A stretch of 64,000 nt of DNA from Pandoraea iniqua (GTDB taxonomy: Bacteria > Pseudomonadota > Gammaproteobacteria > Burkholderiales > Burkholderiaceae): the NCBI RefSeq assembly GCF_902459685.1, contig NZ_CABPSF010000009.1, forward strand, positions 177,290-241,289, written 5' to 3'. Shown here one piece after another: positions 18,274 through 26,900 of the stretch. The notes below the pieces were generated by a model. It had not been told where the DNA came from and did not search any database. It saw nothing but the letters and a program-made list of their open reading frames with translations. Position 1 is the first letter of the stretch. Every line of letters begins with the position of its first letter. The position numbers and the translations under genes are program-made.

Positions 18274-19536
18274 ATGAAACGAGATTCCCGAGATTCCCTT
18301 TTGTCTTCCGCCGTCACCCAAGACGCGACGGCTGCCACCGCTGCCGGTCCGCTCGATGGCGTCCGCGTGCTCGATCTGAGTGCCTACATCGCGGGCCCCT
18401 ACGGCTGCACGTTGCTCGCCGATCAGGGGGCGGAAGTCATCAAGATCGAACCGCCCACGGGCGACAACCTGCGCAAATACCCGTCGACGCTTGCCAGCGA
18501 GAGCCGCGCGTTTCTCGGCGTCAATCGCGGCAAGCGCGGGCTCGTGCTCGATCTCAAGCAGCCGGAAGCGCTTGCCGTGCTGCGCCGTTTGGTCGAATCG
18601 GCCGACGTGCTCGTCCACAACTTCCGTCCGAGCGTGCCCGCCCGGTTGGGCATCGCGTACGAACAACTTTGCGAAGTGAATCCGCGCCTGATTTATTGCG
18701 CGGTGACGGGCTACGGCGAGACCGGCCCGAACAAGGACAAGGCCGGTTACGACCAAGTGCTGCAAACCATGACGGGCATGTGCGCCATGCAGGGTAAGGC
18801 CGACGGGCCGCCCGAAATACTCTACGGCTCGGTGGTCGACTACTATGCGGCGTCGATGGTGGCGGCGGGCGTGTGCTCGGCGCTGTTCGCGCGTGAGCGC
18901 ACCGGGCAGGGGCAATACGTGGGCGTGTCGTTGCTGCGCAGCGCGCTGGCGATGCAGTCCGCCCGCATGATCTGGGCCGATGACGAACCGCGTGACGTCG
19001 GTCGCGATATGCGCTCTGGCGGTATTACCGGTATCCATCCGACGCGCGACGGCTATCTGTATATCTCCGCCAACACGCCGCACTTCTGGCAGGCGCTGTG
19101 CGAAAAGACGGGCATGGCTGCACTGGCCGCCGACGAGCGCTACGATTCCGTGCGCAAGCGCGCGCAGCATCGCGACGAGATCGTGCCGCAGTTGCACGCC
19201 GCGTTGCAGGCGCATGGCGCGCGCGAGTGGGAGGTGATCTTTGGCGACGCCGTGCCGTGCGCCGCCGCGCGTCGCATCGAAGACATGTTCGACGACCCGC
19301 AGGTCGATGCCGAAGCGATGGTGCAGCACTACACCTACGCCGGGACGAACGGTGATCTGGGCTATCGCGGTTTCCGGCAGCCGATCCGGTTCGGCGCAGG
19401 CGCCAGCGATAACGGCAACGCGCCGGTATCGCGCGCCGCGCCCGCCTTCGGCCAGCATTCCGATGAAGTGCTGCGCGATCTCGGCCTGACGGACACCGAC
19501 ATCGCCGCGCTGCGTAAGACAGAGGCGGTGCAGTAA
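18274..19536 (+). CDS. CaiB/BaiF (family III) CoA-transferase
   Basis: A 420-residue cytoplasmic enzyme of normal length. The fold opens with VRVLDLSAYIAGPYGCTLLADQGAEV, then the conserved NRGKRGLVLDLK. The catalytic aspartate is expected in KAGYDQVLQ, near residue 168. It moves CoA from a donor such as succinyl-CoA or acetyl-CoA to a carboxylic acid. Between a CitE-like lyase and a 2-hydroxycarboxylate carrier, the acceptor is probably malate, citramalate or a related acid. The ATG is six bases after the lyase stop. The first 25 residues are polar and variable, so a later start is possible. Confidence 0.86.
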   Translation: MKRDSRDSLLSSAVTQDATAATAAGPLDGVRVLDLSAYIAGPYGCTLLADQGAEVIKIEPPTGDNLRKYPSTLASESRAFLGVNRGKRGLVLDLKQPEALAVLRRLVESADVLVHNFRPSVPARLGIAYEQLCEVNPRLIYCAVTGYGETGPNKDKAGYDQVLQTMTGMCAMQGKADGPPEILYGSVVDYYAASMVAAGVCSALFARERTGQGQYVGVSLLRSALAMQSARMIWADDEPRDVGRDMRSGGITGIHPTRDGYLYISANTPHFWQALCEKTGMAALAADERYDSVRKRAQHRDEIVPQLHAALQAHGAREWEVIFGDAVPCAAARRIEDMFDDPQVDAEAMVQHYTYAGTNGDLGYRGFRQPIRFGAGASDNGNAPVSRAAPAFGQHSDEVLRDLGLTDTDIAALRKTEAVQ

Positions 19537-19617
19537 GCGAATCCCCCCGCGCGCGACAGGCGAACGGATTCGCAAGGCTGCGCGCCTTATATAAGAAAGA
19601 TGAACGGAGACAAATCC

Positions 19618-21039
19618 ATGGAAACGGTAACCACGCGCGCTGAGGCGGCAAGGGCATCCGTGCAGACCCAGCCGAGGGCCGGGGCGACACCGCCCAAGCC
19701 CTCGGGCACGACGGACGGCGCCGGTGCTGCAAGCGGCAGCGTGATGTCGCTGCGCGAACGTTGGTGGGCGGTGTTCGACCTGCGCATCGGTGCGCTGCCG
19801 TTGCCGGTGTATCTCGCGCTCGTGGCGATCCTCGCGGCGATGACGCACAACGGCAAGCTCGCCGCCGATCTGCCTACCGGCATCGCGCTCGTCGCCGTCG
19901 GCGGCTTCACGTGTGCCGAGTTGGCCAAGCGCATTCCGTGGGTGCGTCATATCGGCGCGACGTCGATCTTTGCGGCGTTCATCCCGTCGGCAATGGTCTA
20001 TTACGGCCTCATGCCCGCGCCGGTGACGAAGGCTGTCACCACGTTCACCAAGAGCTCCAATTTCCTCTACCTGTTTATCGCCGCGATCATCGTCGGCAGC
20101 GTGTTGAGCATGGACCGGCGCACGCTGGTGAAAGGCTTCGTGCGTATCTTCATCCCGCTGGCAAGTGGATCGTTCGTCGCGGCCATTGTCGGCACGTCGG
20201 TCGGCACAGCACTGGGTCTCGAGGCGAAGCAGGCGTTCTTCTACATCGTCGTGCCGATCATGGCGGGCGGGGTCGGCGAAGGCGCGTTGCCGCTCTCGGC
20301 GGGCTACGCGCAGATTCTCGGCGTGGAACAGGGGCCGCTCTTCGCGCAGGCACTCTCGGCCGCGATGCTCGGCAACATCTCGGCGATCTGTCTGGCGGGG
20401 TTGTTGAGCTATCTGGGCACGCGCAAGCCGAAGCTCACCGGCAATGGCCAACTGACGGTCACGCCGGCGGGTGAGGCGCTCGCGGCGCAAGATGAGTCGT
20501 CACAGAGTTTCGACGCCTCGAGTCTGGCGGCGGCGGGCGGCACGGCGATTGCCCTGTATCTGCTGGGGGTGCTGAGCCATCAGTGGTTCAACTGGCCGGC
20601 GCCCGTGGTGATGCTGGTCTTCGTGGTGATCGCGCAGTTGTTCCAGATCGTGTCGCCGCGCGTGCGGGGCGGGGCACGCTTCATGTACAGCTTCTTCTCG
20701 ACGGCGGTCACGTATCCACTGATGTTCGCTATCAGCGTCGCGATGACACCGTGGGGCGAGATCGTCACCGCATTTCACTGGATCAATATCGTGACGGCCG
20801 TCTCGACGGTGCTGTCACTGGCGGTCACCGGGTTCGTGGTGGCGAAGTGGGTAGGGATGTATCGGGTGGAAGCAGCCATCGTCAACGTGACACACAGCGG
20901 CTTGGGCGGCACTGGCGATGTGGCGATTCTGACGGCAGCGAACCGCATGGCGTTGATGCCCTTCGCACAGATCGCCACCCGTATCGGCGGCGCGATTGTC
21001 GTGATGACGTCGCTGGCGGCGTTTTCTTACTGGCATTGA
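19618..21039 (+). CDS. 2-hydroxycarboxylate transporter (2HCT family)
   Basis: A membrane protein of about 473 residues with 11 or so hydrophobic segments and a long polar N-terminus. The two re-entrant-loop signatures of the family are present: GGVGEGALPLS near residue 220 and GLGGTGDVAIL near residue 425. The family carries citrate, malate, lactate or citramalate with sodium or protons. The ATG at 19618 is preceded by GGAG; another ATG 18 bases upstream lacks a good site. It ends the lyase / CoA-transferase operon and would supply the substrate. Confidence 0.86.
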   Translation: METVTTRAEAARASVQTQPRAGATPPKPSGTTDGAGAASGSVMSLRERWWAVFDLRIGALPLPVYLALVAILAAMTHNGKLAADLPTGIALVAVGGFTCAELAKRIPWVRHIGATSIFAAFIPSAMVYYGLMPAPVTKAVTTFTKSSNFLYLFIAAIIVGSVLSMDRRTLVKGFVRIFIPLASGSFVAAIVGTSVGTALGLEAKQAFFYIVVPIMAGGVGEGALPLSAGYAQILGVEQGPLFAQALSAAMLGNISAICLAGLLSYLGTRKPKLTGNGQLTVTPAGEALAAQDESSQSFDASSLAAAGGTAIALYLLGVLSHQWFNWPAPVVMLVFVVIAQLFQIVSPRVRGGARFMYSFFSTAVTYPLMFAISVAMTPWGEIVTAFHWINIVTAVSTVLSLAVTGFVVAKWVGMYRVEAAIVNVTHSGLGGTGDVAILTAANRMALMPFAQIATRIGGAIVVMTSLAAFSYWH

Positions 21040-21084
21040 AGCTGGAGCGTCGCCGGTAACGGGCAGCACGCGGCCGTCGGTTGT

Positions 21085-22053
21085 TCAGTCCTGCGGCTGC
21101 CCGAAGTGTTCGCGATACTGCTGGGGCGACACGCCGAAGCGGCGCTGAAATACCTTGCGCATGTTGTGCGGATCGCCGAAGCCGCATTGCCATGCGACAG
21201 TTTTGAGCGGTGCGTTGCCGTTCTCCAGCATCACGCGCGCCGCATCGATGCGGGCGGCGCTCACGAAGTCGGCGGGCGTCACGCCCGCGTCGCGAGCAAA
21301 CACGCGCGAGAAATTGCGCACACTCATCTTGGCCACCGCGGCCAAATCACCCACCGACAGCGGCTCGGCCAGATGTTCCAGCACGAATTGCTGCACCTGA
21401 GCGACCGGGGAGTTCGGTCCCGCGTAGGGCGTGAGGTACGGGCTGAACTGCGACTGACCGCCGGCGCGCTGTGTGAACACCACCAGCCGCTTCGCCACGT
21501 TGAGTGCCACCTCTTGCCCGTGATCCTGCGCGAGCAGGTGTAGCGACAAGTCGATGCCCGCCGTCACACCCGCAGACGTGTACAGATTCCCGTCCTGAAC
21601 GAAGAGCCGGTCGGCCTCGATGCGGGCGCCGGGGGCGCGCTCGGCAAGCACGTCGACATCGTTCCAGTGCGTGGTCACGCGTTTGCCGTCGAGCAGGCCA
21701 GCGGCGGCGAGCACCAGCGCGCCGTTGCAAATCGAACCGAAGCGGCGCGCTCGTGCCGTGGCGTCGTGCAGCCAGCGCGACACGTTCGGGCCGAGGTCAT
21801 CGGTCAGCAGCGACGGGCCGCCCGCTACCAGCAGTAGATCGACATGTCCGCCGGCTTCCTGATAGTGACGGCGCGGCAGGATCGTCATGCCGTTCGAACA
21901 GGCAATCGGCCCGTGCTGGGTGCCGATGACTTCCGTCTGATAGTGATCGCCGGGCAGCAGAAAGCGGTTCGCTTCCGCGAAGACGTCGAGCGGGCCGCTC
22001 ACATCGAGCGATTGCACGCCGGGAAAAACCAGCAAGGCGACATTCCGGATCAT
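21085..22053 (-). CDS. GlxA-like AraC family regulator with DJ-1/PfpI domain
   Basis: A 322-residue regulator. Residues 1-180 form a DJ-1/PfpI (class I glutamine amidotransferase-like) domain with the nucleophile-elbow cysteine in SICNGALVLAAAG. The last 100 residues are an AraC helix-turn-helix pair (SVGDLAAVAKMSVRNFSRVF, then QCGFGDPHNMRKVFQRRFG). Such GlxA-type proteins control amino acid, choline or carnitine catabolism. The start MIRNVALLVFPGVQ gives the family length, although the frame stays open upstream. It is convergent with the transporter gene and divergent from the M24 gene. Confidence 0.88.
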   Translation of the reverse strand: MIRNVALLVFPGVQSLDVSGPLDVFAEANRFLLPGDHYQTEVIGTQHGPIACSNGMTILPRRHYQEAGGHVDLLLVAGGPSLLTDDLGPNVSRWLHDATARARRFGSICNGALVLAAAGLLDGKRVTTHWNDVDVLAERAPGARIEADRLFVQDGNLYTSAGVTAGIDLSLHLLAQDHGQEVALNVAKRLVVFTQRAGGQSQFSPYLTPYAGPNSPVAQVQQFVLEHLAEPLSVGDLAAVAKMSVRNFSRVFARDAGVTPADFVSAARIDAARVMLENGNAPLKTVAWQCGFGDPHNMRKVFQRRFGVSPQQYREHFGQPQD

Positions 22054-22256
22054 GGCAAAGGGGCGCTCTGGCAGTAATGCGCTGCATTTTGGCAGAAAGC
22101 GGTCAGGTGAGCCGATCACGCCCCGCCATTGGCGCGAAGGTGCCTCGGTTTGGCAGAATCGGGCCGCTCGGGGCGCGTGGCATCCAAAGGCAGCGTTCGC
22201 ACAATCGGTGACATCGACGGCGGCATGGGCCGCTGCGTTTCCCCCGAGAGGCATCG

Positions 22257-23066
22257 ATGCACAACGCCAAAACTGCGACTTCCCCGACTTCCCCGAATTC
22301 CCCGACTCCGCCGATTTCTCCAACGCCCTCCGCACCGTCCACCGCAACGGGCGGGGCGGCGGCCAACGATGCACCTCGCGTGCGCTATCCGGACGATGCA
22401 TCGCTCGCCGAGCGCGTCGGCCCGGCGTTCTCGGTCGACGGCATGTTGATGGCGCGTCACAAGACGCGTGCCGCTATTGCCGACATCGCGCAGCAGGTGA
22501 AGCCGGGCATGGTGGAAGAGGATGCCGTCGAGATGGCCAAAGGCGTGCTCGTGGCCGCCGGGCTCGAACTGAGCTGGCATCCGACGCGGGTGCGTTTCGG
22601 CGTGAACACGCTCAAACCCATGCGCCAGCCGTCCGCACCCGGTGTGGTGCTGGGTGAGAACGACATCTTCTTCATTGACATCGCGCCGCGCTTCGACGCG
22701 TGGGAAGGCGATGGCGGCGCGAGCTTCGTCGTGGGCGAGCACGCGGAGCAAGCGCGTTGCGCGCACGACGCGCAAGCGCTGTTTCATGACGTGCGCGGCA
22801 AGTGGCTGCGCGACGGCGTATCGGGACAAGCGTTGTACGCCTATGCCGACGATGTGGCGAAACGGATGGGCTGGGAACTGAACTTCGACCTGCCGGGGCA
22901 TCGCGTGTCGGACTTCCCGCATGCCGCCATTCATACGGGCTCGCTCGCCGACTTCGAGACCACCCCATCGGCGATGCGCTGGATTCTGGAAATCCATTTG
23001 CGCGACCCGCAGCAACGCTTCGGCGCGTTCTTCGAGGACATGTTGCTCGACGATACCTACTATTGA
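22257..23066 (+). CDS. M24 (creatinase/aminopeptidase-fold) peptidase family protein
   Basis: A 269-residue cytoplasmic protein with a pita-bread metallopeptidase fold. The usual metal ligands can be followed: IDIAPRFDAWEGD (two aspartates), GHRVSDFPH (histidine), ILEIHL (glutamate) and FFEDML (glutamate). The first 40 residues are a low-complexity serine/threonine/proline tail encoded by short TTCCCCGA-type repeats. The true start may therefore be further in, for example MLMARHKTRA. The substrate is unknown; the family includes aminopeptidases and creatinase-like hydrolases. It is the last host gene before the prophage. Confidence 0.75.
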   Translation: MHNAKTATSPTSPNSPTPPISPTPSAPSTATGGAAANDAPRVRYPDDASLAERVGPAFSVDGMLMARHKTRAAIADIAQQVKPGMVEEDAVEMAKGVLVAAGLELSWHPTRVRFGVNTLKPMRQPSAPGVVLGENDIFFIDIAPRFDAWEGDGGASFVVGEHAEQARCAHDAQALFHDVRGKWLRDGVSGQALYAYADDVAKRMGWELNFDLPGHRVSDFPHAAIHTGSLADFETTPSAMRWILEIHLRDPQQRFGAFFEDMLLDDTYY

Positions 23067-23103
23067 TCGATTCCCGATCTGTGCTTGATCGGTTCCTGAA
23101 CGA

Positions 23104-23132
23104 TGGGCAATCGTCGCGCCCGCGCGACGCCC
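23104..23132 (+). terminator. GC-rich hairpin at the prophage insertion point
   Basis: CGTCGCGC and GCGCGACG pair around CC, framed by GGGC and GCCC. It lies 38 bases after the M24 stop, where a terminator belongs. There is no T run, so it may be a weak terminator. The prophage begins immediately after it. Confidence 0.4.
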
Positions 23133-23179
23133 AGTAGCGCGCCGTTTATTTTGACCCGCGCTGACGTTTAATTTGACCC
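23128..23179. repeat. prophage left end: target repeat and two transposase-site-like boxes
   Basis: CGCCC (23128-23132) matches the repeat after the right end. Box L1 CCGTTTATTTTGACCC (23142-23157) and box L2 ACGTTTAATTTGACCC (23164-23179) are direct copies 22 bases apart, two helical turns. Inverted copies exist at the right end, as expected for transposase-binding sites. About 90 bases of non-coding sequence separate L2 from the first gene. Confidence 0.7.
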
Positions 23180-23268
23180 AGTAATTTCGGCTGCAAATTT
23201 TACGACACCGGGAAAGCGCGCTAGCAAGCCCTCCGATGGAAGTGCTGACCTTGCGCGCCGACAGACTT

Positions 23269-23628
23269 TCAGTCCGCCTGACGCAGCGGATCCTTCGGAG
23301 ATAGAGGGCCGAGCGTCAGCCACGCCGGGATAGGTCCGCCCCCGTCGTATCTGACGGTCTCGTTCACCAGATCAACGGGCTCACCTATCGTGTAGGGGGC
23401 GCTGGTCGTTACGACATAGAGCAGCTTTCGACGGTTGTCTTCAACGATCGTCCACTTCTCGCCGTCCCACCTCGAAACGGAGCCTTCGTTCACCGCCGGC
23501 GGCTCCGCTTCCACAGCGCCATAGGGGACATTGAACTCGCCGGGCGACAAGAACAGCTCGTGCGCTGTTGTCTGGTATAGAAAAAAACCGGACTCGTCGG
23601 TTTGGTACACGATCTTCTCTTCCATCAT
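23269..23628 (-). CDS. phage tail fibre assembly-like protein
   Basis: A protein of about 119 residues at the distal end of the leftward late arm, right after the tail fibre gene. It has the hydrophilic pattern and SRWDGEKWTIVEDNR-type segment common in tail fibre assembly chaperones or small tail proteins of Mu-like and lambdoid phages. The position supports the call more than the sequence does. Two adjacent ATG codons follow AAGGA, so the start is uncertain by one codon. No second fibre set or DNA invertase is found next to it. Confidence 0.6.
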   Translation of the reverse strand: MMEEKIVYQTDESGFFLYQTTAHELFLSPGEFNVPYGAVEAEPPAVNEGSVSRWDGEKWTIVEDNRRKLLYVVTTSAPYTIGEPVDLVNETVRYDGGGPIPAWLTLGPLSPKDPLRQAD

Positions 23629-23679
23629 CAATCCTTCAAAGGTAGTTCCACATAACGCTTATGGTCCGAGAATTCACAT

Positions 23680-24507
23680 CTAGATGTGCACGCGCGGGGC
23701 ATAGGCGGTGTTAGTCGGGCGGGTTTCCGCCCCTCCCGTTTCATTGGTCGCGCTGCTCGGAGAGTCACCGGGGGTCTGCATGACGGCTGAGTAGCTCCCA
23801 GCGGGGAATACCGTGCTCGATGCGAACATGGTCAGCGTGTGAGAGTGGCGTTGAATCGATCCGACCTGCTTCGTTCCCAGCGTCCGGGCATTTCCAGTGT
23901 CAGCGTCGGTGCCGGTATATCGGCGGATCTGGTTGCGCAGGTCCGGACACCGGAAGTTGTCTCCGCCGAGGTCGACAAACTTATGCATGGCGGCCGTCCA
24001 AGCGCCAGCGGCGACAACTAAGCCGTTTTCCTGCGCGTAGCCCCACAGTCCAGCGTATGCGGTCTTGCTCAACGTGCCACCGACAGCGTCAATTTCGCTG
24101 GCCAGCGGAGTCAACGTATGTCCGTCGATAGGGCGGCCGCAAAGCGGCGAACGGTAGCCGGTGAAATACGCGCTGGCGCTCCAGATCCAGATCTCCCCGG
24201 CCTCGGCCACGGAAATCGGACCGATATTCTGGGTGGGCAGCGCCGTGATCGAGTAGAGCCGGGGATAGTCGGAGCGCTTCGCGAAGACGGCCAGGAGTGC
24301 GTCACGCAGAAGCGAATAACTGTCAGGGTCATCAGGATTGAACGGCTGGCCGTCCATGTTGGCCAGCTTCAGCAGCTCCATCAGGCTCCAGATGATCATA
24401 TTGCTGTCGTTTCCAGACCAGACCGTCGGCACTGCGACGCTGTCGCTATGCATGCGGTGGCCAGTCGGGCCGTGCACCACATTGTCGGCACTGGTTGTGT
24501 AGTCCAT
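23680..24507 (-). CDS. tail fibre / tail collar-domain protein
   Basis: A 275-residue protein just after the DUF2313 tail gene, where Mu-like phages carry the fibre. The C-terminal half holds a phage tail collar-like segment: FRCPDLRNQIRRYTGTDA, then a histidine in RHSHTLTM and a glycine/serine-rich tip. It is short for a Mu fibre (Mu S is about 500 residues), so it may be a compact receptor-binding tip. GAGG precedes the ATG. No shaft repeats were seen. Confidence 0.75.
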   Translation of the reverse strand: MDYTTSADNVVHGPTGHRMHSDSVAVPTVWSGNDSNMIIWSLMELLKLANMDGQPFNPDDPDSYSLLRDALLAVFAKRSDYPRLYSITALPTQNIGPISVAEAGEIWIWSASAYFTGYRSPLCGRPIDGHTLTPLASEIDAVGGTLSKTAYAGLWGYAQENGLVVAAGAWTAAMHKFVDLGGDNFRCPDLRNQIRRYTGTDADTGNARTLGTKQVGSIQRHSHTLTMFASSTVFPAGSYSAVMQTPGDSPSSATNETGGAETRPTNTAYAPRVHI

Positions 24508-24518
24508 TCAAAGCCTCT

Positions 24519-25115
24519 TTAAAGGTAGATTACGTTGATTTCAAAGCGCGCTGGCGCGATTCGGCCAAGCAGGCATTGGATTTCAATGCCGTCCTGGCTG
24601 CAGATGCGCAGACGTTGGCCAACACGGTTCGCGCCAACCCGAAACGGGACGCACAGATACAGCACCTTCACGTTGAGCACGCCTGATAGGCTGCCGAGCC
24701 GATCGCCGACCCGGTTTCTCCCAACGCGAAACGGCGTCGAATACCAGATTTCGACTTGATAGCCGTATCTGGCCAGATAGGCTTTGATCGCCTCCGGGCT
24801 TTCCGCCGAGCTGTCGTCGTATGCCAGATCAACGTCACCACGCAGCCGCGCGAGCATGTTCGTGCGCCGTTGCTCGCCATCCTGTTCGCCCTCGAAGCAG
24901 GGATCAGGTAAGCCCAGCGCTTCCTCCCATTCCTCTAGACGTGAGCACGTCCGATGGGGAATCCACTGTCGAACGGCACTTTCCACCCACTCGTGGTGCT
25001 CGCGTAGGACGCCCGCCCATGCCTTGAGCCAACGCATGACTACGGATCCCGGCGCGCGGGGGAACGCGAAGCCAGGCGGCAGCAAGTGCGTCAGGGCTTG
25101 CCAGAACTTGTCCAT
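24519..25115 (-). CDS. tail protein of the Mu gp48 / YmfQ (DUF2313) family
   Basis: A 198-residue protein with WQALTHLLPPGFAFPR at the start and LPDPC in the middle, as in DUF2313 proteins that sit between baseplate protein J and the fibre. The C-terminal part contains a tandem near-copy, PFRVGRNRVGDRL and PFRVGANRVGQRL, about 23 residues apart. It shares its first base with the stop of the upstream baseplate gene, showing tight translational coupling. Confidence 0.85.
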   Translation of the reverse strand: MDKFWQALTHLLPPGFAFPRAPGSVVMRWLKAWAGVLREHHEWVESAVRQWIPHRTCSRLEEWEEALGLPDPCFEGEQDGEQRRTNMLARLRGDVDLAYDDSSAESPEAIKAYLARYGYQVEIWYSTPFRVGRNRVGDRLGSLSGVLNVKVLYLCVPFRVGANRVGQRLRICSQDGIEIQCLLGRIAPARFEINVIYL

Positions 25116-26236
25116 CAGCGGAACGTCACCGATCGAAGGATCAGAATCTCGTACGCGCCGGCGACTAAAAAGCCGCCCTCCGTGAGCACAGGCGCGATAA
25201 ACCGATGATCGAATTCACCTGGCGCTGTCGAAACGGCTTCACGCAGGTGCGAATGAGGGATGCGGCCGTGCGGTGCTGCCTCGCGAAAGAACAGGTCTTT
25301 CAGCTCCAGCTCGATCGCATCGCGTGTCGCTGCCGTATCCGGCGTAATCTCCAGCTCGATGTCGACGAAGACCGGCTCAGGAACAATCACAAACAGCTCG
25401 TCGGGCGGCCCGCGCATCGGATCACGGATGTAGTCGTAAACCAGTTGCTTTTGCGCGGCCGTCGGCAGACCGTATGGCGTGTTGTTGTCGGCCATGATGA
25501 CCACACCCGCCGACGTGGGGCCGCTCGGGTTGCGAACACCCCATGCGCGCGTGATACCCGGCACAGAGAGTGCCCAGCGTTCGTAGTCGCCAGGCGCACT
25601 ACCTCGGGGCGGGTTAGCCAATCGCTGCCCCAACCGATAGATGCCTTCGGCGTCTGTCTCCCGGTCCGTGCCGGCGGCAATGCCATCCGGGCCAGCCTTG
25701 AAGCTGACATCAATACCAGGGACGGTCGCGATCAGCTCCAGCGGCGTGTCGGCCGCGAGGTTGCCGGCGCTGCCTGCGACGTCGCAAGCCACTTTGGCCG
25801 TGATACTCAGATCGGCCGCGACGCGAGCGTCTTCCAGTACCGTGAACGTTTGGTCGCCGTCGGCCCGAATGACGTTGCCAGCTTCCAGCAATGAATTCGC
25901 GGTGCCGGTGCCGATCACCATGCCGCGTGAGACGTTCGCTTCTTTACGCGGCAAGCCGTAGGCGACCAGCCAATCGTCCAGAAATTCGTCGCTCGACTTG
26001 GTCGGAATGGCTTGCTTGGCGATGTAGTCGCGCAGGTAACGGTATGCGCCGTGAATTCCGACACCTTGGACGAACGCCTGCACATCGATGTTCGAGCGTG
26101 CGAGCGCCACGTCCGTGGCCGATAGATCTGCCCCTTGCGCGGTCGCGGCGTCGACAAGCCCTTGCTGAAGCTGGCGAGCGGCATTGTCCTTGAGCTCGGC
26201 AATCGAAGGGATTGCAACCTGGACGAATGTGCTCAT
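25115..26236 (-). CDS. baseplate J-like protein (Mu gp47)
   Basis: A 373-residue baseplate wedge component. The start MSTFVQVAIPS overlaps the stop of the preceding gene as ATGA. Typical features are the ADLSATDVALARSNIDVQAF region, the repeated beta-rich middle (FTVLEDARVAADLSITAKVAC) and the SVPGITRAWGVRNPSGPTSAGVVIM segment characteristic of baseplate_J proteins. In Mu it links the spike hub to the sheath and fibre attachment. Order and strand match Mu gp45-gp48. Confidence 0.9.
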   Translation of the reverse strand: MSTFVQVAIPSIAELKDNAARQLQQGLVDAATAQGADLSATDVALARSNIDVQAFVQGVGIHGAYRYLRDYIAKQAIPTKSSDEFLDDWLVAYGLPRKEANVSRGMVIGTGTANSLLEAGNVIRADGDQTFTVLEDARVAADLSITAKVACDVAGSAGNLAADTPLELIATVPGIDVSFKAGPDGIAAGTDRETDAEGIYRLGQRLANPPRGSAPGDYERWALSVPGITRAWGVRNPSGPTSAGVVIMADNNTPYGLPTAAQKQLVYDYIRDPMRGPPDELFVIVPEPVFVDIELEITPDTAATRDAIELELKDLFFREAAPHGRIPHSHLREAVSTAPGEFDHRFIAPVLTEGGFLVAGAYEILILRSVTFR

Positions 26237-26817
26237 GCTGCAGCCCTCCGAAGGCTCGTGCCCCAAAGCACGTCGTAGACCGGGCGTTCGATGTTCCCTT
26301 GAAAAATGCACGGCCGCAGCGCGAGGCGTTCATTGGTTGCCCCCGCCCACTGCGCTACCACGTCGACCTGGCTGGCCACTTCAGAACGGACCATCCACTG
26401 CAGGGACTCCCACGCCGCGAAGCGAGCCCGCTCCAGCATGTCGACCGTCGATTTGGTGACGTAGCAGAGCCACAGATGCGATCCCCACGCGTCGGTTTCA
26501 TCGCGCGGCGCATCAGTAGCAGGCATGACGAACTCGTCGCCACACCAGCCTCGACGGTCCGTCTGGTTCTGCGGCAACACCGTGTCGTCGTCAGCTCGGC
26601 GATCGCAAAACAGCGACAGAATGACTGCCGTGCAAAGGCTGTCATCGAGCTCCAGGGCGCGAACCTCCAGGAGGTCGGCATAGTGACCTACGGCAATACA
26701 AGGATTGGAGAAATCGTGCCAGGCACCCGTGGTCCTGCGACCGCTCCGAACGATGCTCCAGTCGAACGGGATACCGGTATCAACGGATGCTCGGGAGGTG
26801 GTGAGGATATCGATCAT
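26233..26817 (-). CDS. baseplate protein, Mu gp46 family
   Basis: A 194-residue protein with the gp46 hallmark LCTAVILSLFCDRRADDDTV followed by DRRGWCGD. These proteins are small baseplate components between the gp45 spike and protein J. Its start codon lies inside a strong hairpin, and a dyad thought to be a late promoter lies 55 bases upstream, so expression may begin here rather than only from the capsid operon. The stop overlaps the next start. Confidence 0.85.
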   Translation of the reverse strand: MIDILTTSRASVDTGIPFDWSIVRSGRRTTGAWHDFSNPCIAVGHYADLLEVRALELDDSLCTAVILSLFCDRRADDDTVLPQNQTDRRGWCGDEFVMPATDAPRDETDAWGSHLWLCYVTKSTVDMLERARFAAWESLQWMVRSEVASQVDVVAQWAGATNERLALRPCIFQGNIERPVYDVLWGTSLRRAAA

Positions 26818-26845
26818 GATGGCCTATTGATTAGGCCTTCATGAT
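26813..26845 (-). repeat. hairpin covering the gp46 start codon
   Basis: GGCCTA (26821-26826) pairs with TAGGCC (26832-26837) around TTGAT. The outer arms ATCATG (26813-26818) and CATGAT (26840-26845) extend the stem with a two-base internal loop. The gp46 ATG (26817-26815) is within the stem. This could limit translation until the hairpin is opened, or act as a processing or termination structure between transcripts. Confidence 0.6.
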
Positions 26846-26870
26846 CGGTTCAGAAGGGGTTTAAGTCGCT

Positions 26871-26884
26871 GTGAAACATTTCAC
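26871..26884 (-). promoter_or_regulatory. late-activator dyad, copy 3 (before gp46)
   Basis: GTGAAACATTTCAC, with two more matching bases on each side (TGTGAAA/TTTCACA). It is almost identical to the dyads before the protease gene (39960-39973) and the lysis genes (49802-49815). It lies in the only sizeable gap of the tail operon. In Mu, late promoters precede lysis, I and P genes, so this is proposed as the third late promoter. The -10 is weak (CTTAAA five bases downstream). Confidence 0.6.
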
Positions 26885-26900
26885 ACACGACAGGAGCGGG

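Noticed and set aside
18157..20490. A 777-codon minus-strand open frame across the CoA-transferase and transporter genes
   Set aside because: It spans two real genes and their gap, has no recognisable domain and no ribosome site.
22262..22330. Short TTCCCCGA repeats at the start of the M24 gene as a mobile or regulatory repeat
   Set aside because: They encode the low-complexity serine/proline tail and vary in phase; more likely slippage within coding or mis-set start.
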